Assembly (NCBI GenBank): GCA_023213395.1
Contig: CM041465.1
Span: 105,345,741-105,409,740 of the forward strand
Length of the DNA: 64,000 nucleotides
Direction of reading: 5' to 3'
Source: Cycas panzhihuaensis
Taxonomy: Eukaryota > Cycadophyta
Positions 34,020 to 45,699 of the stretch are shown here, one piece after another. A program made the translations under genes and the position numbers. The notes under the pieces were generated by a model. That model saw nothing but the letters and a program-made list of their open reading frames with translations, did no database searches and was not told the DNA's origin. Within the stretch, counting starts at the first letter, position 1. Every line of letters starts with the position of its first letter.

Positions 34020-34727
34020 GTGTTTGCATGGGACTACTCCGACATGAAGGGAATTGACCCCTCCATCGTCACGCACAACCTTACAACTATTCCTGGCACT
34101 TGCCCTGTGTGCCAGAAGCAGCGTCCTCTCCATCCCAAACTTTTAGCCGCCGTCAAGATGGAGGTTGAAAAGCTCTTGGATGCAGGACTTATCTCTTCCA
34201 TCAATTACCCTAAGTGGGTATTGAACATCATTCCCATTGCCAAGAAGAACGAGACCATTCGTATATGTATCAACTTCCGTGACATTAACAATGCTTGTCC
34301 TAAGGACAACTTTCCTCTCCCCTTTATCGATCAAATAATCGATCGAACGGTTGGATTCGAAGTCATGTCCTTAATAGATGACTTCTTCGACTACAATCAA
34401 ATCCAGATATCCCCTGAAGACTGCCACAAGACAGCCTTCACTACACCATGGGGTACCTTTGCCTACAAGGTAATGTCCTTTGGTCTTAAAAATGCAAATG
34501 CTACCTACCAGAGAGCCATGTATTTCATTTTTCATGACCTCATCAATAACACGTTGGAGGTCTTTATGGATGACATGATGGGTCTCTCGCATGCTAGAGC
34601 CCATCATCCCTTCGACTTGTGGGCCATCTTCACACGATGCCGCAAGTATTATGTCGGTCTAAACCCGCTTAAATGCATGTTTGATATCACCTCAGACAAA
34701 CTCTTGGGTTTCCTTGTGTCAAAGTAA
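34020..34727 (+). pseudogene. Element 2 reverse transcriptase
   Basis: A 235-residue open stretch covering nearly all of RT. It contains 'EKLLDAGLISSINYPKWVLN', 'IRICINFRDINNACPKDNFP', 'LPFIDQIID', 'MSLIDDFFDYNQIQISPEDC', 'KTAFTTPWGTFAYKVMSFGL', 'NATYQRAMYFIFHDLI', 'LEVFMDDMMGLSHARAHH' and 'GLNPLKCMFDITSDKLLGF'. The first catalytic Asp (in 'SLIDDF') and the FMDD pair are present. The wording (NYPKWVaNIVPVpKK, FRDlN.AcPKD.FPLP.ID) is Tat/Ogre-like and not chromoviral. The open frame ends in a stop where 'LVSKQGI' should continue. This is the longest intact enzyme piece in the window. Confidence 0.96.
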
Positions 34728-35345
34728 GGAATCCAAATCAATCCATACAAAGTCAAGGCAATCCTTGACATGCCGCCTCCTAGAACCCAATGATAGATTA
34801 AGTTATTTTTAGGCAGGCTCAGCTTCCTTAGGTATTTTTTGGTAGACTTTGCCATAAACGCCAAACCCCTTACCAACCTATTGAAGAAAGGAGTCCCATT
34901 TGTTTGGTCTGATAAGATCCAATAAGCCTTTGCAGGACTCAAGGAAGCTCTCACTTCTGCTCCTACGTTGGTGCCTCCTTGTTTCGATAGGCCCTTCATC
35001 TTGTACACCTCAGATACCGATGAATCCTTGGACATAATGCTTGCACAGGAGGACGACTCGGGAACCAAGAGAGCAATCGATTTCATCATCTGCACCCTCG
35101 TGGCTGCTGAACTAAATTATCCTCCCACTAAGAAGAAATGCCTCTCCTTAGTCCACGTGACTAAGAAGTTCAGGCATTACTTGCTCAGCAATACTACTAA
35201 GGTGATCATCCAATCTGATCCCTTGTATTATTTGCTTACTTGTTCAGACTTGATAGGTAGGGCAGGTCATTGGGCCATCCTGCTCTAAGAGTTTGACTTG
35301 CAAGTTATTAACAGGAAGTCGAACAAGGGAATGATAGTGGCAGAA
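34728..35345 (+). pseudogene. Element 2 connection and first RNase H
   Basis: After two stops, 34850-35288 reads 'FILYTSDTDESLDIMLAQED', 'AIDFIICTLVAAELNYPPTK', 'CLSLVHVTKKFRHYLLSNTT', 'VIIQSDPLYYLLTCSDLIGR' and 'FDLQVINRKSNKGMIVAEYL'. This is the usual Ty3 RNase H, with the DESLG and SDPL acidic segments. In known Tat/Ogre elements a second, archaeal-type RNase H follows this point; here the sequence passes directly to the integrase N-terminal region with only about 50 residues between. Confidence 0.9.
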
Positions 35346-35459
35346 TATTTAGTAGACGTCCCCATTCCCAACACAAGCGGCATTCCCATTGATGACTCTC
35401 TCCTTGATGAGTCTGTTCTGATCATTCAGGGTGCTTCCCCTCATCTGCTCGCTGATAGC

Positions 35460-36188
35460 GAGTGGTATGGTAACATTGTGCGATATTTGACTAAGTAAGA
35501 ATATCGCCCTAAAGCCAACAACAAAGTTAGATCGCGCATCCGCGCCATCGCTAGATAATACTTCCTTGTAGATAAAGTATTGTACAAGAGATCCTTCGAT
35601 GGGATCCTGCTTCACTGCGTCGCTTCCGACGAAGCAGACCAAATACTCCATGAATGCCATCATGGCATTTGTGGGGGCCACTTTGAGGGCCAATCTATGG
35701 CCCAAAGGATCCTCTACATGGGTTATTACTAGCCATCCCTTTTCAAGGACGCCCACGCCTATGCCCTGATATGTCGGCGATGCCAAGAGCACACTAATAT
35801 CGCTCATGTGCCTTCCGAGGCCTTGCACCCTATCATATCTCCGTGGCCCTTTTCTCAATAGGGTTTAGACCTCATTGGTGCCATATCGCCACCTTCTTCC
35901 ATGCAACATAAATACATCTTGACTACTACTGAGTATTTCACCAAATAGGCAGAGGCAATCCCCCTGTCCTCTACGCCTGGCAAGATGATAGCCACCTTCA
36001 TCTACTAGCACATCGTTTGTCATTTTGGGATTCCAGATGTCTTAATTACAGACAATGGAACTCCCTTTTGTAATAAGGAAATGGGCGAGCTTTGCAAGAA
36101 ATTCAAGATCTTGCATAAGACCTCATCTCCTTATTACCCCCAAGCAAATGGACAAGTTGAATCATTCAACAAAACCTTTATTAACATC
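35460..36188 (+). pseudogene. Element 2 integrase, first part
   Basis: Frames with several stops give the zinc-binding HHCC module ('HHGICGGHFEGQSMAQRIL' then 'CRRCQEHTNIAHV'), and the catalytic core starting 'PFSQ*GLDLIGAISPP', with 'LITDNGTPFCNKEMGELCKK' (second Asp) and 'SSPYYPQANGQVESFN' (catalytic Glu). The frame is cut after 'FINI' at 36188 by element 3 and resumes at 53609, with ACATC duplicated. Integrase would have made the 5-bp target duplications seen here. Confidence 0.93.
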
Positions 36189-38771
36189 TATTTCCTGACT
36201 ACTGGGAATGGACTTGAGATGCATCGACTCAGGTAAGCTCAGGTATATATTTCTGCTTCTCTCTTCACTCCTATTTGACTAAGATTGTTTAGTATGGATT
36301 ACCTGACACATGCTTGCCTCCCATTTGCATGATTGCATTGCCTCTTTGCTTGATCACACTGCATGTGCTTACCGCATGCCTTTTAGCCTATGGCGACCCA
36401 TAGTGAGGGCATTCTTCAGCGAATGCTACACCCCATATGGCACACAGCCACCTACATCATCTCCACGGCCCCTCGAGATGCCTTAGCCAGTCGTGTTTGC
36501 CCTTTTTATAACGTCCTATTCATGTGCCAATTTCTCCCATGTATGATGTAATCCTTGGTTGAGACCCAGTTTCCTTTTCTGACCACTTGTCCATCACTTG
36601 GGTACTCCCCCTAGCTAGTTCTAGCCTTGATTTGCTCCTCATTTAGCTCCAAACCCCTATTTTGGCCTTAATTTTATTTCCAGATTCATACCATTATAAA
36701 CTTAGCGGTACCACAATCTTTATCGTGGTATCGCGAAGTTTACCACGGTATGACTGTTTGAAAAAGTTTTTTAAACTCACATGATAGTTTCCGCTTTTTT
36801 TGCAGACCTGCCATGGGGCGCCGGCACATTTGAACTGCCCTGAGATCCCCAACATTCACTTGTAGTGAGCAGGGGATAAAACCAAGAGACTCCTTCATTT
36901 TCCAAGGTTCTTAGCTCATTTTTACATGCAACTCTACCAATTTTTCACAAAAACTACTGTAGAACCAAGACTTTCAACTACTACTCTTCACCAGAGACAA
37001 TTGTTATCTCTCACGCTCAGGAACAGTAAGCTCGAACATCTTTTTGTGGGTCTACAAAGTTGCAAGAAGGATACTTCTCAAGGTCTTCCAAGGAATAAGC
37101 CCCAAAGGGCCCCAAATCACCAGGATTTCTCTCACATTGGACTCCTCCTCTAAACCTGCCATCAAACCTTACTAAGTGCTGGGTTTTTTTGTTGTTTTCC
37201 AGTAGATACATACTCCTTCTCTTCACTACAAGATACTCTACTTGTTTGCCTTGTGATTTATGCCTCTTTTTTACAGTTTTTATAAATAAAGGCTTGTTTT
37301 ACTTACTTTCTAGATTCCCTACTTAGTTTGTTACTAGATCTTTAGATTTGAGGATTGTAGTGCTTCCCCTTACAGTCTTGCAAGCCTGCCTTAAGGTGGC
37401 TGTGTAGAGTGGGTTACATAAAGGAAGTTCGAGGGAGAAAGGTGGGGCTAGTCCCCCTTGCAGACCTTCTCTCTAAGGGTCCAAACCCTTATTTCCTTTC
37501 CCCCTACACCTATTGCCTCCCTTAGAGCTTGGCCAGAGACTTGGGAACCTACTCCCAAATCTGAACCAGCATTGGTAGCCCCTTGCCACGCTGGTTCTAG
37601 CCCCTTATTCGCTGGTTTTGGGCACCTCATAAGCCCCAAAACTGCTCTTCGTTGGCTTACAACTTGCAACCCATCCACTTGGATGATTTGTTACCCATAG
37701 CACCTTGTCCTTTAGGTGTGCTTGCATACCTTCTCGTTACTCCTGCCTTTCCGTTATTTGCTATCCTATGTTATTGTTACTAGTTCATTTCCTTTTCTCG
37801 AGGCCAAGTGGAGACCTTCCGTAGGTGAGATAGCCATTCTGAGGTTATACTCTTATTTTGGGTGTCAGTTGCGGTGACTGTTTGCGGAAATCTTGTTGGA
37901 AGTTGTTTCATTAAATAATATGCACATGCTTAACTTAGTTTGATTCTATTTCTCCTAAGTTTAGATATATATATTAGATCTATTTTGTGGCCCCTCTTCC
38001 GAGAGGGAGAAACCTATTTGTTTGATTAACAGGATCCCCTGTTTATGGAGTTGCGTATGAAAAAAACCCATTTGTAACTTAGTTCCATGTTTGTTACTTT
38101 TTTCCATTATTTTTCATCATTTGTTGCTTGCTTTTTGCATACATTGGTGAGGTAAGCTAGCCCCTCTTCCGCTGTTCATGGCAACCATCGCCGATCGGTT
38201 TTGCATAAGCAACAAGTGGAGCGGGAAGGCACGGGAAGCGAAGAGACACGTAGCACTCCATTCAGACTCCGGTCTAGGTATTCCTCCTCTCTTTGCGTCT
38301 TTTCCTTATAGCGTTGTTCCTTATACATATGCATGCATGTTAAGCAACACATAGAAAACTGAAAAGAAGAAAAGGATGCATACTTGCACTTTACGTATCT
38401 TTTATTTAGCGGTTAATCTACTACACTTAGATAGTTCCTTTCGAGCTAGAGCTATCTGTACCTTGCTCTCTTGACCAGCCTACACCTAGACATCATGTTA
38501 CACATACACCTCATTCTCATGTTGCCTTCTCACCCCCTTGAGAAGATGCAACTTGCCAGACTCTTTCCTCCTCTTCCTGGCCATCCAAGGGGTAGGAAGG
38601 CCTCACCTTTTATGACTACCTAGAAGCAACCAGGCAACTCTGCAGGTCCTGCATCTGTACTCCGGTGCACAGATGCCCTGCAAGGTGAGTTCTTGTCATT
38701 TAGCCTAACCTAGCCTTGCATAACCCATTTCTTGATAAACATAGGGATACCACCCCGCGGGCAGCGTTTCA
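36189..38771 (+). repeat. 5' LTR of Tat element 3
   Basis: 2583 bp, from TATTTCCTGACTACTGGG to GGGCAGCGTTTCA. Like element 2 it starts TA at the outer end. Landmarks: GGTACC block 36697-36715, decayed G-box (CCATGG) near 36811, TATA box GATAAAAC 36875-36882, AATAAA near 37287, donor-like AGGTAAG near 38150-38156. Confidence 0.95.
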
Positions 38772-38772
38772 C

Positions 38773-38792
38773 TGGGAACCATACTGGGGACT
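38773..38792 (+). other. Primer-binding site of element 3, first copy
   Basis: TGGGAACCATACTGGGGACT follows the LTR by one base. The second copy in the tandem duplication is 40083-40102, closer to the element 1 form but with AGGGACT. Confidence 0.75.
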
Positions 38793-39035
38793 GGCAATAA
38801 GGGAACTAGTCTCGCTTCCCTTTCCCATTGGTGTTCTTGCTTTTATGCAGCTTTCTTGTCTTGCTTTTCAGTTGGGCAGCCCCCAACATATCTATTTTAT
38901 ACCCCTTTCACTTTCTTCTAATAACATTCGTAAAGGCGTTGCATGCGACATTTCTCACGTCGCTTGCAAGGTCTGCTGCCGTTGTTAGAAGACCCATCAT
39001 ATTATTCCCTTTTGCCATCAGATTCCAGTTCGACA

Positions 39036-39526
39036 ATGGAAGGTTACCATTCTGATTGGGCCTACCATACCATGGTCTTAGGAACTCAAGAGTTTCCCGC
39101 ATCTGTTCTGAGATCCACCCATGAGGGTGACAATCCCATCTATTATCTGGGTGACCAGCTTCATCCTTCCGACCTTTATCCTTCTACTCATGTAGTAGAA
39201 GGCTCGCCTCTTCATGAGATTCACCATCCGATTAGTGAATCTTATGAGGAATGCCCTGAGGGGTCCCCGACATTCGAGATCCTATCGACCTCGTATGGCT
39301 ACGAGGATACCCCTCTTGCCGATGTGGTTGAAGTGATCAGCAAGTACTTTCGAGCATTTTGCCTTCAACCATGTCCCAGGTGGTTTGAAGAAGCCTTGCA
39401 CGGTAGGGCACCTTCTTCATCTGCACCTACGCCTCCTATGACAAATGACCCTTCTGCCCATGTACACTCATCCCATGCCATGTCCACACCTGCTTCCAAG
39501 ACAAGTGTTGCACCATCTATTCCTAG
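39036..39526 (+). pseudogene. Truncated first gag start of element 3
   Basis: ATG at 39036 opens the conserved 'MEGYHSDWAYHTMVLGTQEF' N-terminus. The frame stays open through the serine/proline-rich part to 'KTSVAPSIPS', where it runs into duplicated LTR sequence and ends 'GTGRRGKRRDM'. So it can specify only about 165 residues of the N-terminal Gag region, without capsid or zinc motif. Its complete counterpart starts at 40346. It is a by-product of the tandem duplication. Confidence 0.9.
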
Positions 39527-40345
39527 TGGAACGGGAAGGCGCGGGAAGCGAAGAGACATGTAGCGCTCCGTTCAGACTCTGGTCTAGGTATTCCTCCTCT
39601 CTTTGCATCTTTTCCTTATAGCGTTGTTCCTTATACATATGCATGCATGTTAAGCAACACATAGGAAACTGAAAAGAAGAAAAAGACGCATACTTGCACT
39701 TTACGTATCTTTTATTTAGCGGTTAATCTACTACACTTAGATAGTTCCTTTCGAGCTAGAGCTATCTGTACCTTGCTCTCTTGACCAGCCTACACCTAGA
39801 CATCACGTTATACGTGTACCTCACTCTCATGTTGCCTTCTCACCCCCTTGAGAAGACGCAACTTGCCAGACTCTTTCCTCCTCTTCCCGACCATCCAAGG
39901 GGTAGGAAGGCCTCGCCTTTTATGACTACCTAGAAGCAACTAGGCACCTCTCTAGGTCCCACATCTGCACTCTGGTGCACGGACGCCCTACGAGGTGAGT
40001 TCTTGTTGTTCAGCCTAACCTAACCTTGCATAACCCATTTCTTGATAAACATGGGGATACCACCCCGCAGGCAGCATTTCACTGGCGACCATACTAGGGA
40101 CTGCCAGTAAGGGAACTAGTCTCGCTTCCCTTTCCCGTTGGTGTTCTTGCTTTTATGCAGCTTTCTTGTCTTGCTTTTCAGTTGGGCAGCCCCCAACATA
40201 TCTATTTTATACCCCTTTCGCTTTCTTCTAATAACATTCGTAAATGCGTTGCATGCAACATTTCTCACATCGCTTGCAAGGTCTGTCGCCGTTGTTAGAA
40301 GACCTATCATATTATTCCCTTTTGTCATCAGATTCTAGTTCGACA

Positions 40346-43300
40346 ATGGAAGGTTACTATTCTGATTGTTTCTACCATACCATGGTCTTAGGAACTCAAG
40401 AGTTTCCTATATCTGTTCTAAGATCCACCCACGAGGGTGACAATCCCATCTATTATTTGGGTGACCAGTTTCATCCTTCCGACCTTTATCCTTCTACTCA
40501 TGTAGTAGAAGGCTCGCCTCTTCATGAGATTCACCATCTGATTGGTGAATCTTATGAGGAATGCCCTGAGAGGTCCCCAACATTCGAGATCCCATCGACC
40601 TCGTATGGCTACGAGGATACCCCTCTTGCCGACATGGTTGAAGCGATCAGTGAGTACTTTCGAGCATCTCGCCTTCAACCACGTCCCAGGTGGTTTGAAG
40701 AAGCCTTACATGGCAGAGCACCTTCTTCATCTGCACCTATGCCTCCTATGACAAATGACCCTTCTGCCCATGTACACTCGTCCCATGCCATGTCCACACC
40801 TGCTTCTAAGACAAGTGTTACATCATCTATTCCTAGCCACGGTCCTGTTTCTTCAGGACCTGTTCACGGTGTGTCCTTTCCCCAACTTGGGGTTAGCATG
40901 CCTTCCCAAGTCAAACGAATGTGCCACCTTCAAACGTGACACATGTGTTTCCTAGTAGGCCTAGAGGTCCTACTAGTACCACTTCTACTAACTATGTGCG
41001 ACCCACTCCTACATACATTCAAAACCCATCCAGTGGTCCTTCCCTTTACTTACCCCAGGGGTATGCATCTCAACCTTGGGGGCAGGGTAGGGGAAACCAT
41101 CTTCCAGCTTATGGGGTGGATCCAGTACACCCATATGGGGTTGCACCACTTACGGGTGGCCCATATGGGTAGAATCCGGTCCTGCACCCTTTATTTCTGC
41201 CATCCAGCATAACTCATTTTGCCACGCCTTCGCAAGGGAACATACCTCCCTTCTAAGGCATTTATCCTTAAACCCCCTTCCAACAAGGGGCATTTCCCTA
41301 AGGAGGGATGGGTTTACCACCCCCATCCATTCCTGTCTCTTTGCCGTTCGTCAATCATTTGGCCCATGTAAGAGCACATCCCTTCATGGACTATAGGTCG
41401 ATGTCACTATCCATTCAGACATTAAGAACTAATCTGCCACCTCACCCTCTTGAAGTTCCCAAATTCGATGGAACTTCGTCGTAAGACCCAGCTGAGCATG
41501 TATGTAGTTTCTCTTTGGCATGCATAGACTACTAGGCTTACAACCACATCCTAATGAAGCTATTTCCACGATCCTTGTAGGGTGACACCCTTAAATGGTT
41601 CTACCATCTCCCTACCCACTCCATTTCTTCATTCTAGCAATTAGTGGATGAATTCGTCAATTACTTTGACGTAGCCTGTCCATTCGAGAGCGGAATAAAA
41701 TCACTCCTTTCGCTCAAATAAGGTCACAATGAAATGAATCGTGACTTTTTGCGACAATTCCATGATCTCCTTCACTCTACTAAGGCCACATTGCCTGAGG
41801 AGTTGAAGCGAGATCTTTTCGTTAATGTACTTCGCCCCAAAGTGCATGTGGAAGTCCTCAAAATAGGGGCAACCATGTGTGACTCCACGATCATGAAGTG
41901 CTTAGCGTTAGAGGCTATTGAGATCCAAGATGGGCTCAAGAGGCCTCTTAAGCCCTCACAACGTCATGAGGCACCTCCCCCAGCTAGAGAAACCAAACCT
42001 TTGCAACCTGCTAGGTCTATCTCTCATCCTACTGAGAGGACTTTAGACCCCCTTACTTCCACTATACGCTTATTTGAGCACACGATGAAGGAGCTTAAAC
42101 TCCAAACCCCTTCATCACCAACCTCCTACAAACCAATTCAACAAGCCTCTCATGTCGTTCCCCCCAAAAGGGGTAGCACCCAACCTTCTCAAGTAAGGAG
42201 AGTCGATCCTCCCCTTGAGAAGAGGTGACGCTCCATCCACGAGGAATGTTTTCACGATGACTCGCATTGTCGGGCGCAACACCCTCGTGATGCCCCGCCG
42301 CATGATTCGCCTCCTAGACAGGCATCGAGGCCTAATCTTGATCAACCCATTCATAGGGATCCGTTCCCCAAACATGGGGAACGTGATCATAATGTTCAAC
42401 AAAGAAACAACTAGAATCGGGATAAATCCCCTAATTCTCACCCTTCGCATGGTAGAGGGAAGGGTGCGTGAGGTTCATCTTCCTCTTTGTGCTCCCCTGA
42501 CCACCATGCTCCTTCGCCTTCATGGTCCTGTAACAAGGGAAAAAAGGTGATTCAGATACTTGAGACCACTCCCCTTTATGCTTTGACTCAGTCTCAAGTC
42601 ACAAAAGAGGCAACTAGTGCCTCTGCGTCTACATCGCACCTGAATCCCCCTCCGGAAGCCGTTCCTCTGGAGATTCTTGCACTTTCCAAGAGCATTCCTG
42701 TTCACCCCAGTCGTTTCGACTTCAGGAGAGCCCTTACCCAACCCACAGGGAGGGGCAAACCTTTCTCTGTGATTGAAGAGCTTCTTACCGTGGCTACTGG
42801 GATGTCCATCATGGACGTCTTGAGAAGCTACCCCAAGCAACGAACGCTCCTCTTGGAAGCTTTAGGTTCGAACAATGTGCCTATTCACACTTTGGGCACA
42901 ACCTAAAGTTATGAACCCATCATCTCCTTCGATCCCAGAGATCTTCCCCCAGTCAGTGGAAGGGAACGCCAATGGAACTTCCCTTTCACTATTATCATAT
43001 ATATGCCAGATTGCACATTGCGAAGAACCGTCATGGACAATAGTTCTTCCGTCAATGCCATGCCCTTGCGCGTCATGCAAGAGCTTGGCATTTCTACCTT
43101 GGAACCCATTCCATGGCGATGTCAAGGTTATGACAGTAGCGAGAAGACTCCCCTAGGATCTGTCTCGATACCTCTTACCCTCGAGGATAAGACTGTCCTT
43201 ACTGATATCGTTGTCCTTGATGTTGATGTTGATTACAACCTTCTTCTGGGTCGACCATGGCTTGACCAAATGGGAGCCATGTGTTCCACCCATTGGGGGC

Positions 43301-43700
43301 AACTTAAGTTTATCTATAATGGACAAATGAGAGTTGTCTCCCATGAGCAACTGCTCACAAAACAAACTAGACCTTCTACCCAGACGAGCCTTGGCCATAC
43401 GAAGGGAAGTAAAAGCCCTTCTAATCATGCCTCGGCCTACTCGATCGGTATCCCCGATCTCTTTTGCCATGAAGAAGATCCCACATCTTCTTCTTCTGAT
43501 TTGACTTGCTTTGCCTCCATCGGCATCGAAAGCTATGCATAGCTCGCCATGTTTGGCAACAACGGGTCCCATAGTGAGGATGAGGACCTTCCTCATCCTA
43601 TTTCCTTCCTTCGTGCTGGTGGAGGGCACTCTTCTCGCTGTAGGTCTCCACCTATGACTCCTTTTGTCAAAGAGCCCGATCATTCTCTCACATCACACAC
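40346..43700 (+). pseudogene. Element 3 gag and protease
   Basis: ATG at 40346 in the second duplicate. Open to 40939, then shifted: proline-rich part (40921-41340), capsid (about 41390-41950, with 'MNRDFLRQFHDLLHSTKATL' and 'RDLFVNVLRPKVHVEVLKIG'), basic finger-like region near 42230, and protease at 43003-43542. The protease reads 'RTVMDNSSSVNAMP', so Gly of the DNGS active site has become Ser, then 'LLLGRPWLDQMGAMCSTHWG'. It continues into the linker 'RPSTQTSLGHTKGSKSPSNH'. Stops at 42905 and 43540 and frameshifts inactivate it. Compared with element 2, this copy has the longer open protease frame. Confidence 0.92.
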
Positions 43701-44259
43701 CATTACTAGTGTTGACTGACAGATCCTTGGTTCTCCCTTTCCATCACCTTCCACGAGTGATGGTGTCAAGAGTTTCCCTCTTACTTTTTACGAGGGATCT
43801 CCCCTTGACTCTCACTTAGAGTCCCTTAGGGATGTTGGGCAGCTTATAGGTCATACCAGTCCTATTGCTCCTATGCCATCCTGCACCTCATCCATTTGAA
43901 GTCAGGTCATCCACAGGGTGGACTACTTCGAGGACGATGAAGCATTGCTGGAGCACTTAGTAGGCTCCACGCTCAGTTTACCTTCTGGTCACCACAAGCT
44001 TGGCCACAAGAAGGTCCTAGTGATTGGGTCCACACTAGCCAACCTGATCCCTTCTTCTGTTTCATCTCTTCTTATTGATCTTGCCCCCCTCCATTTCAAG
44101 GAGGGGAATGCTATGTGTATGGGGGCAACTCAAGACATAGCCCTCACCCTAAGCAAGATCATTAAGGTAGGGGCAGAATGTACCCCTGATGAAGTGAGGG
44201 AATACTCCCTCCTGTTCTAGGAATTCCGTGATGTATTCGCGTGGAACTACTCTGACATG

Positions 44260-44945
44260 AAGGGAATTGACCCCTCCATCATCATGCACAACCTTACGAC
44301 TATTCCTAATGCTCGCCCTGTGCGCTAGAAGCAGCGTCCTCTCCATCCCAAACTTTCAACTACCATCAAGATGGAGGTTGAAAAGCTTTTGGATGCAAGA
44401 CTCATCTCTTCCATCGATTATCCCAAGTGGGTATCAAACATCGTTCCCATTGCCAAAAAGAATGGGCCATTTGCATATGTGTCGACTTCTACGACATTAA
44501 CAATGCTTGTCCTAAGGACAACTTTCCTCTTCCCTTTATTGATCAAATAATCAATCGTATGGCTGGATTCGAAGTCATGTCCTTAATGGATGGCTTCTCC
44601 AGCTATAACCAAATCCAGATTTCTCCTGAAGACCGCCATAAGATGGCCTTCACTACACCATGGAGTACCTTTGCCTATAAGGCAATGCCCTTTAGTCTTA
44701 TGAATGCAGGGGCTACTTATCAGAGAGCCATGCATTTCATTTTCCATGACCTCATCAACAACATGTTGGAGATCTTCGTATATGACATGATGGGTCTTTC
44801 GCACATTAGGGCCCATCATCCCTCCGACTTGCGGGCCATCTTCACATGATGCCACAAGTATCACATCAGTTTAAACCCACTTAAATATGTGCTTGCTGTT
44901 ACTTCGGGTGAACTCTTGGGTTTCCTTGTGTCACAACAAGGAATC
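44260..44945 (+). pseudogene. Element 3 reverse transcriptase
   Basis: The clearest open part, 44427-44849, reads 'DINNACPKDNFPLPFIDQII', 'GFEVMSLMDGFSSYNQIQIS', 'KMAFTTPWSTFAYKAMPFSL' and 'AGATYQRAMHFIFHDLI'. The catalytic box is 'EIFVYDMMGLSH': the first Asp of the DD pair is Tyr, so this RT could not work even without its frameshift near 44465 and stops near 44330 and 44848. The lineage wording is the same as in elements 1 and 2. Confidence 0.95.
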
Positions 44946-45580
44946 TAAATCGATCCAGAAAAAGTCAAGGCCATCCTTGATATGCCGCCTCCTAGAACAC
45001 AACGATAGATTAAGTCGTTTCTAGGTAGGCTTGGCTTCCTTAGCCGTTTTTTGGCAGACTTCGCCATAAACGCCAAACCCCTTACCAACCTATTGAAGAA
45101 AGGAGCCCCATTTATTTGGTCTAACAAGACCCAACAAGCCTTCGCAGGACTCAAGGAAGCTCTTGTTTCCACTCCTATGTTGGTGCCTCCTTGCTTCGAT
45201 AGGCCCTTCATCTTGTACACCTCGGCAACCGATGAATCCATGGGCACAATGCTCGCACAGGAGAATGATTCAGGAACCGAGAGGACAATCTATTTCATCA
45301 GCCGCACCCTCGTGGCTACTAAGCTAAACTATCCTCCCGCCGAGAAGGAATGCCTCTCCTTGGTCCATGCGACCAAGAAGTTCAGGCATTACTTGCTCTG
45401 CAATACTACCAAGGTGATCATCTAATCCGATCCCTTACGTTACTTGCTTACTCGTTTAGACTTGATGGGTAGGGCAGGTCGTTGGGCCATCCTAATTCAA
45501 GAGTCTGACTTGTAAGTCATTAACAGGAAGTTGAAGAAAGGAATGATAGTGGCAGAACAGTTAGCTGATGCTGCCATTCC
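44946..45580 (+). pseudogene. Element 3 connection and first RNase H
   Basis: 45051-45425 is open: 'FAINAKPLTNLLKKGAPFIW', 'FILYTSATDESMGTMLAQEN', 'TIYFISRTLVATKLNYPPAE', 'KECLSLVHATKKFRHYLLCN'. This is the Ty3 connection and RNase H. It runs into 'DPLRYLLTRLDLMGRAGRW' after a stop. As in element 2, no second RNase H lies between this domain and integrase. Confidence 0.92.
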
Positions 45581-45699
45581 CAACGCGAGCAGTGTTCCCA
45601 TTGATGACTCTTTCCCCGACGAGTCTATTTTGACTGTCCAAGATACTTCTCCTCACTCGCTCACTGATAGCAAGTGGTATGATGACATTATGTGATATT

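Larger units (their letters stand above)
38217..40836 (+). repeat. 1310-bp tandem duplication of LTR end, primer site and gag start
   Basis: 38217-39526 and 39527-40836 are direct copies offset by 1310 bp. The junction at about 39526 joins gag sequence ('...CTATTCCTAG') to R-U5 sequence ('TGGAACGGGAAGG') with 2-3 bases of microhomology. Each copy holds the last 550 bp of the LTR, a primer-binding site (38773-38792 and 40083-40102) and the first 490 bp of gag. The two copies differ by scattered transitions, so the duplication is itself old. Confidence 0.95.

Noticed and set aside
34371-35858. Long minus-strand frames opposite pol (for example 35858-35349, 169 codons)
   Set aside because: They are the reverse shadow of RT, RNase H and integrase; the sense strand gives clear domain motifs.
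38217-40836. Two separate elements at the gag start of element 3
   Set aside because: There is only one set of target duplicates and one 5' LTR start; the second LTR end is explained by a 1310-bp tandem duplication.
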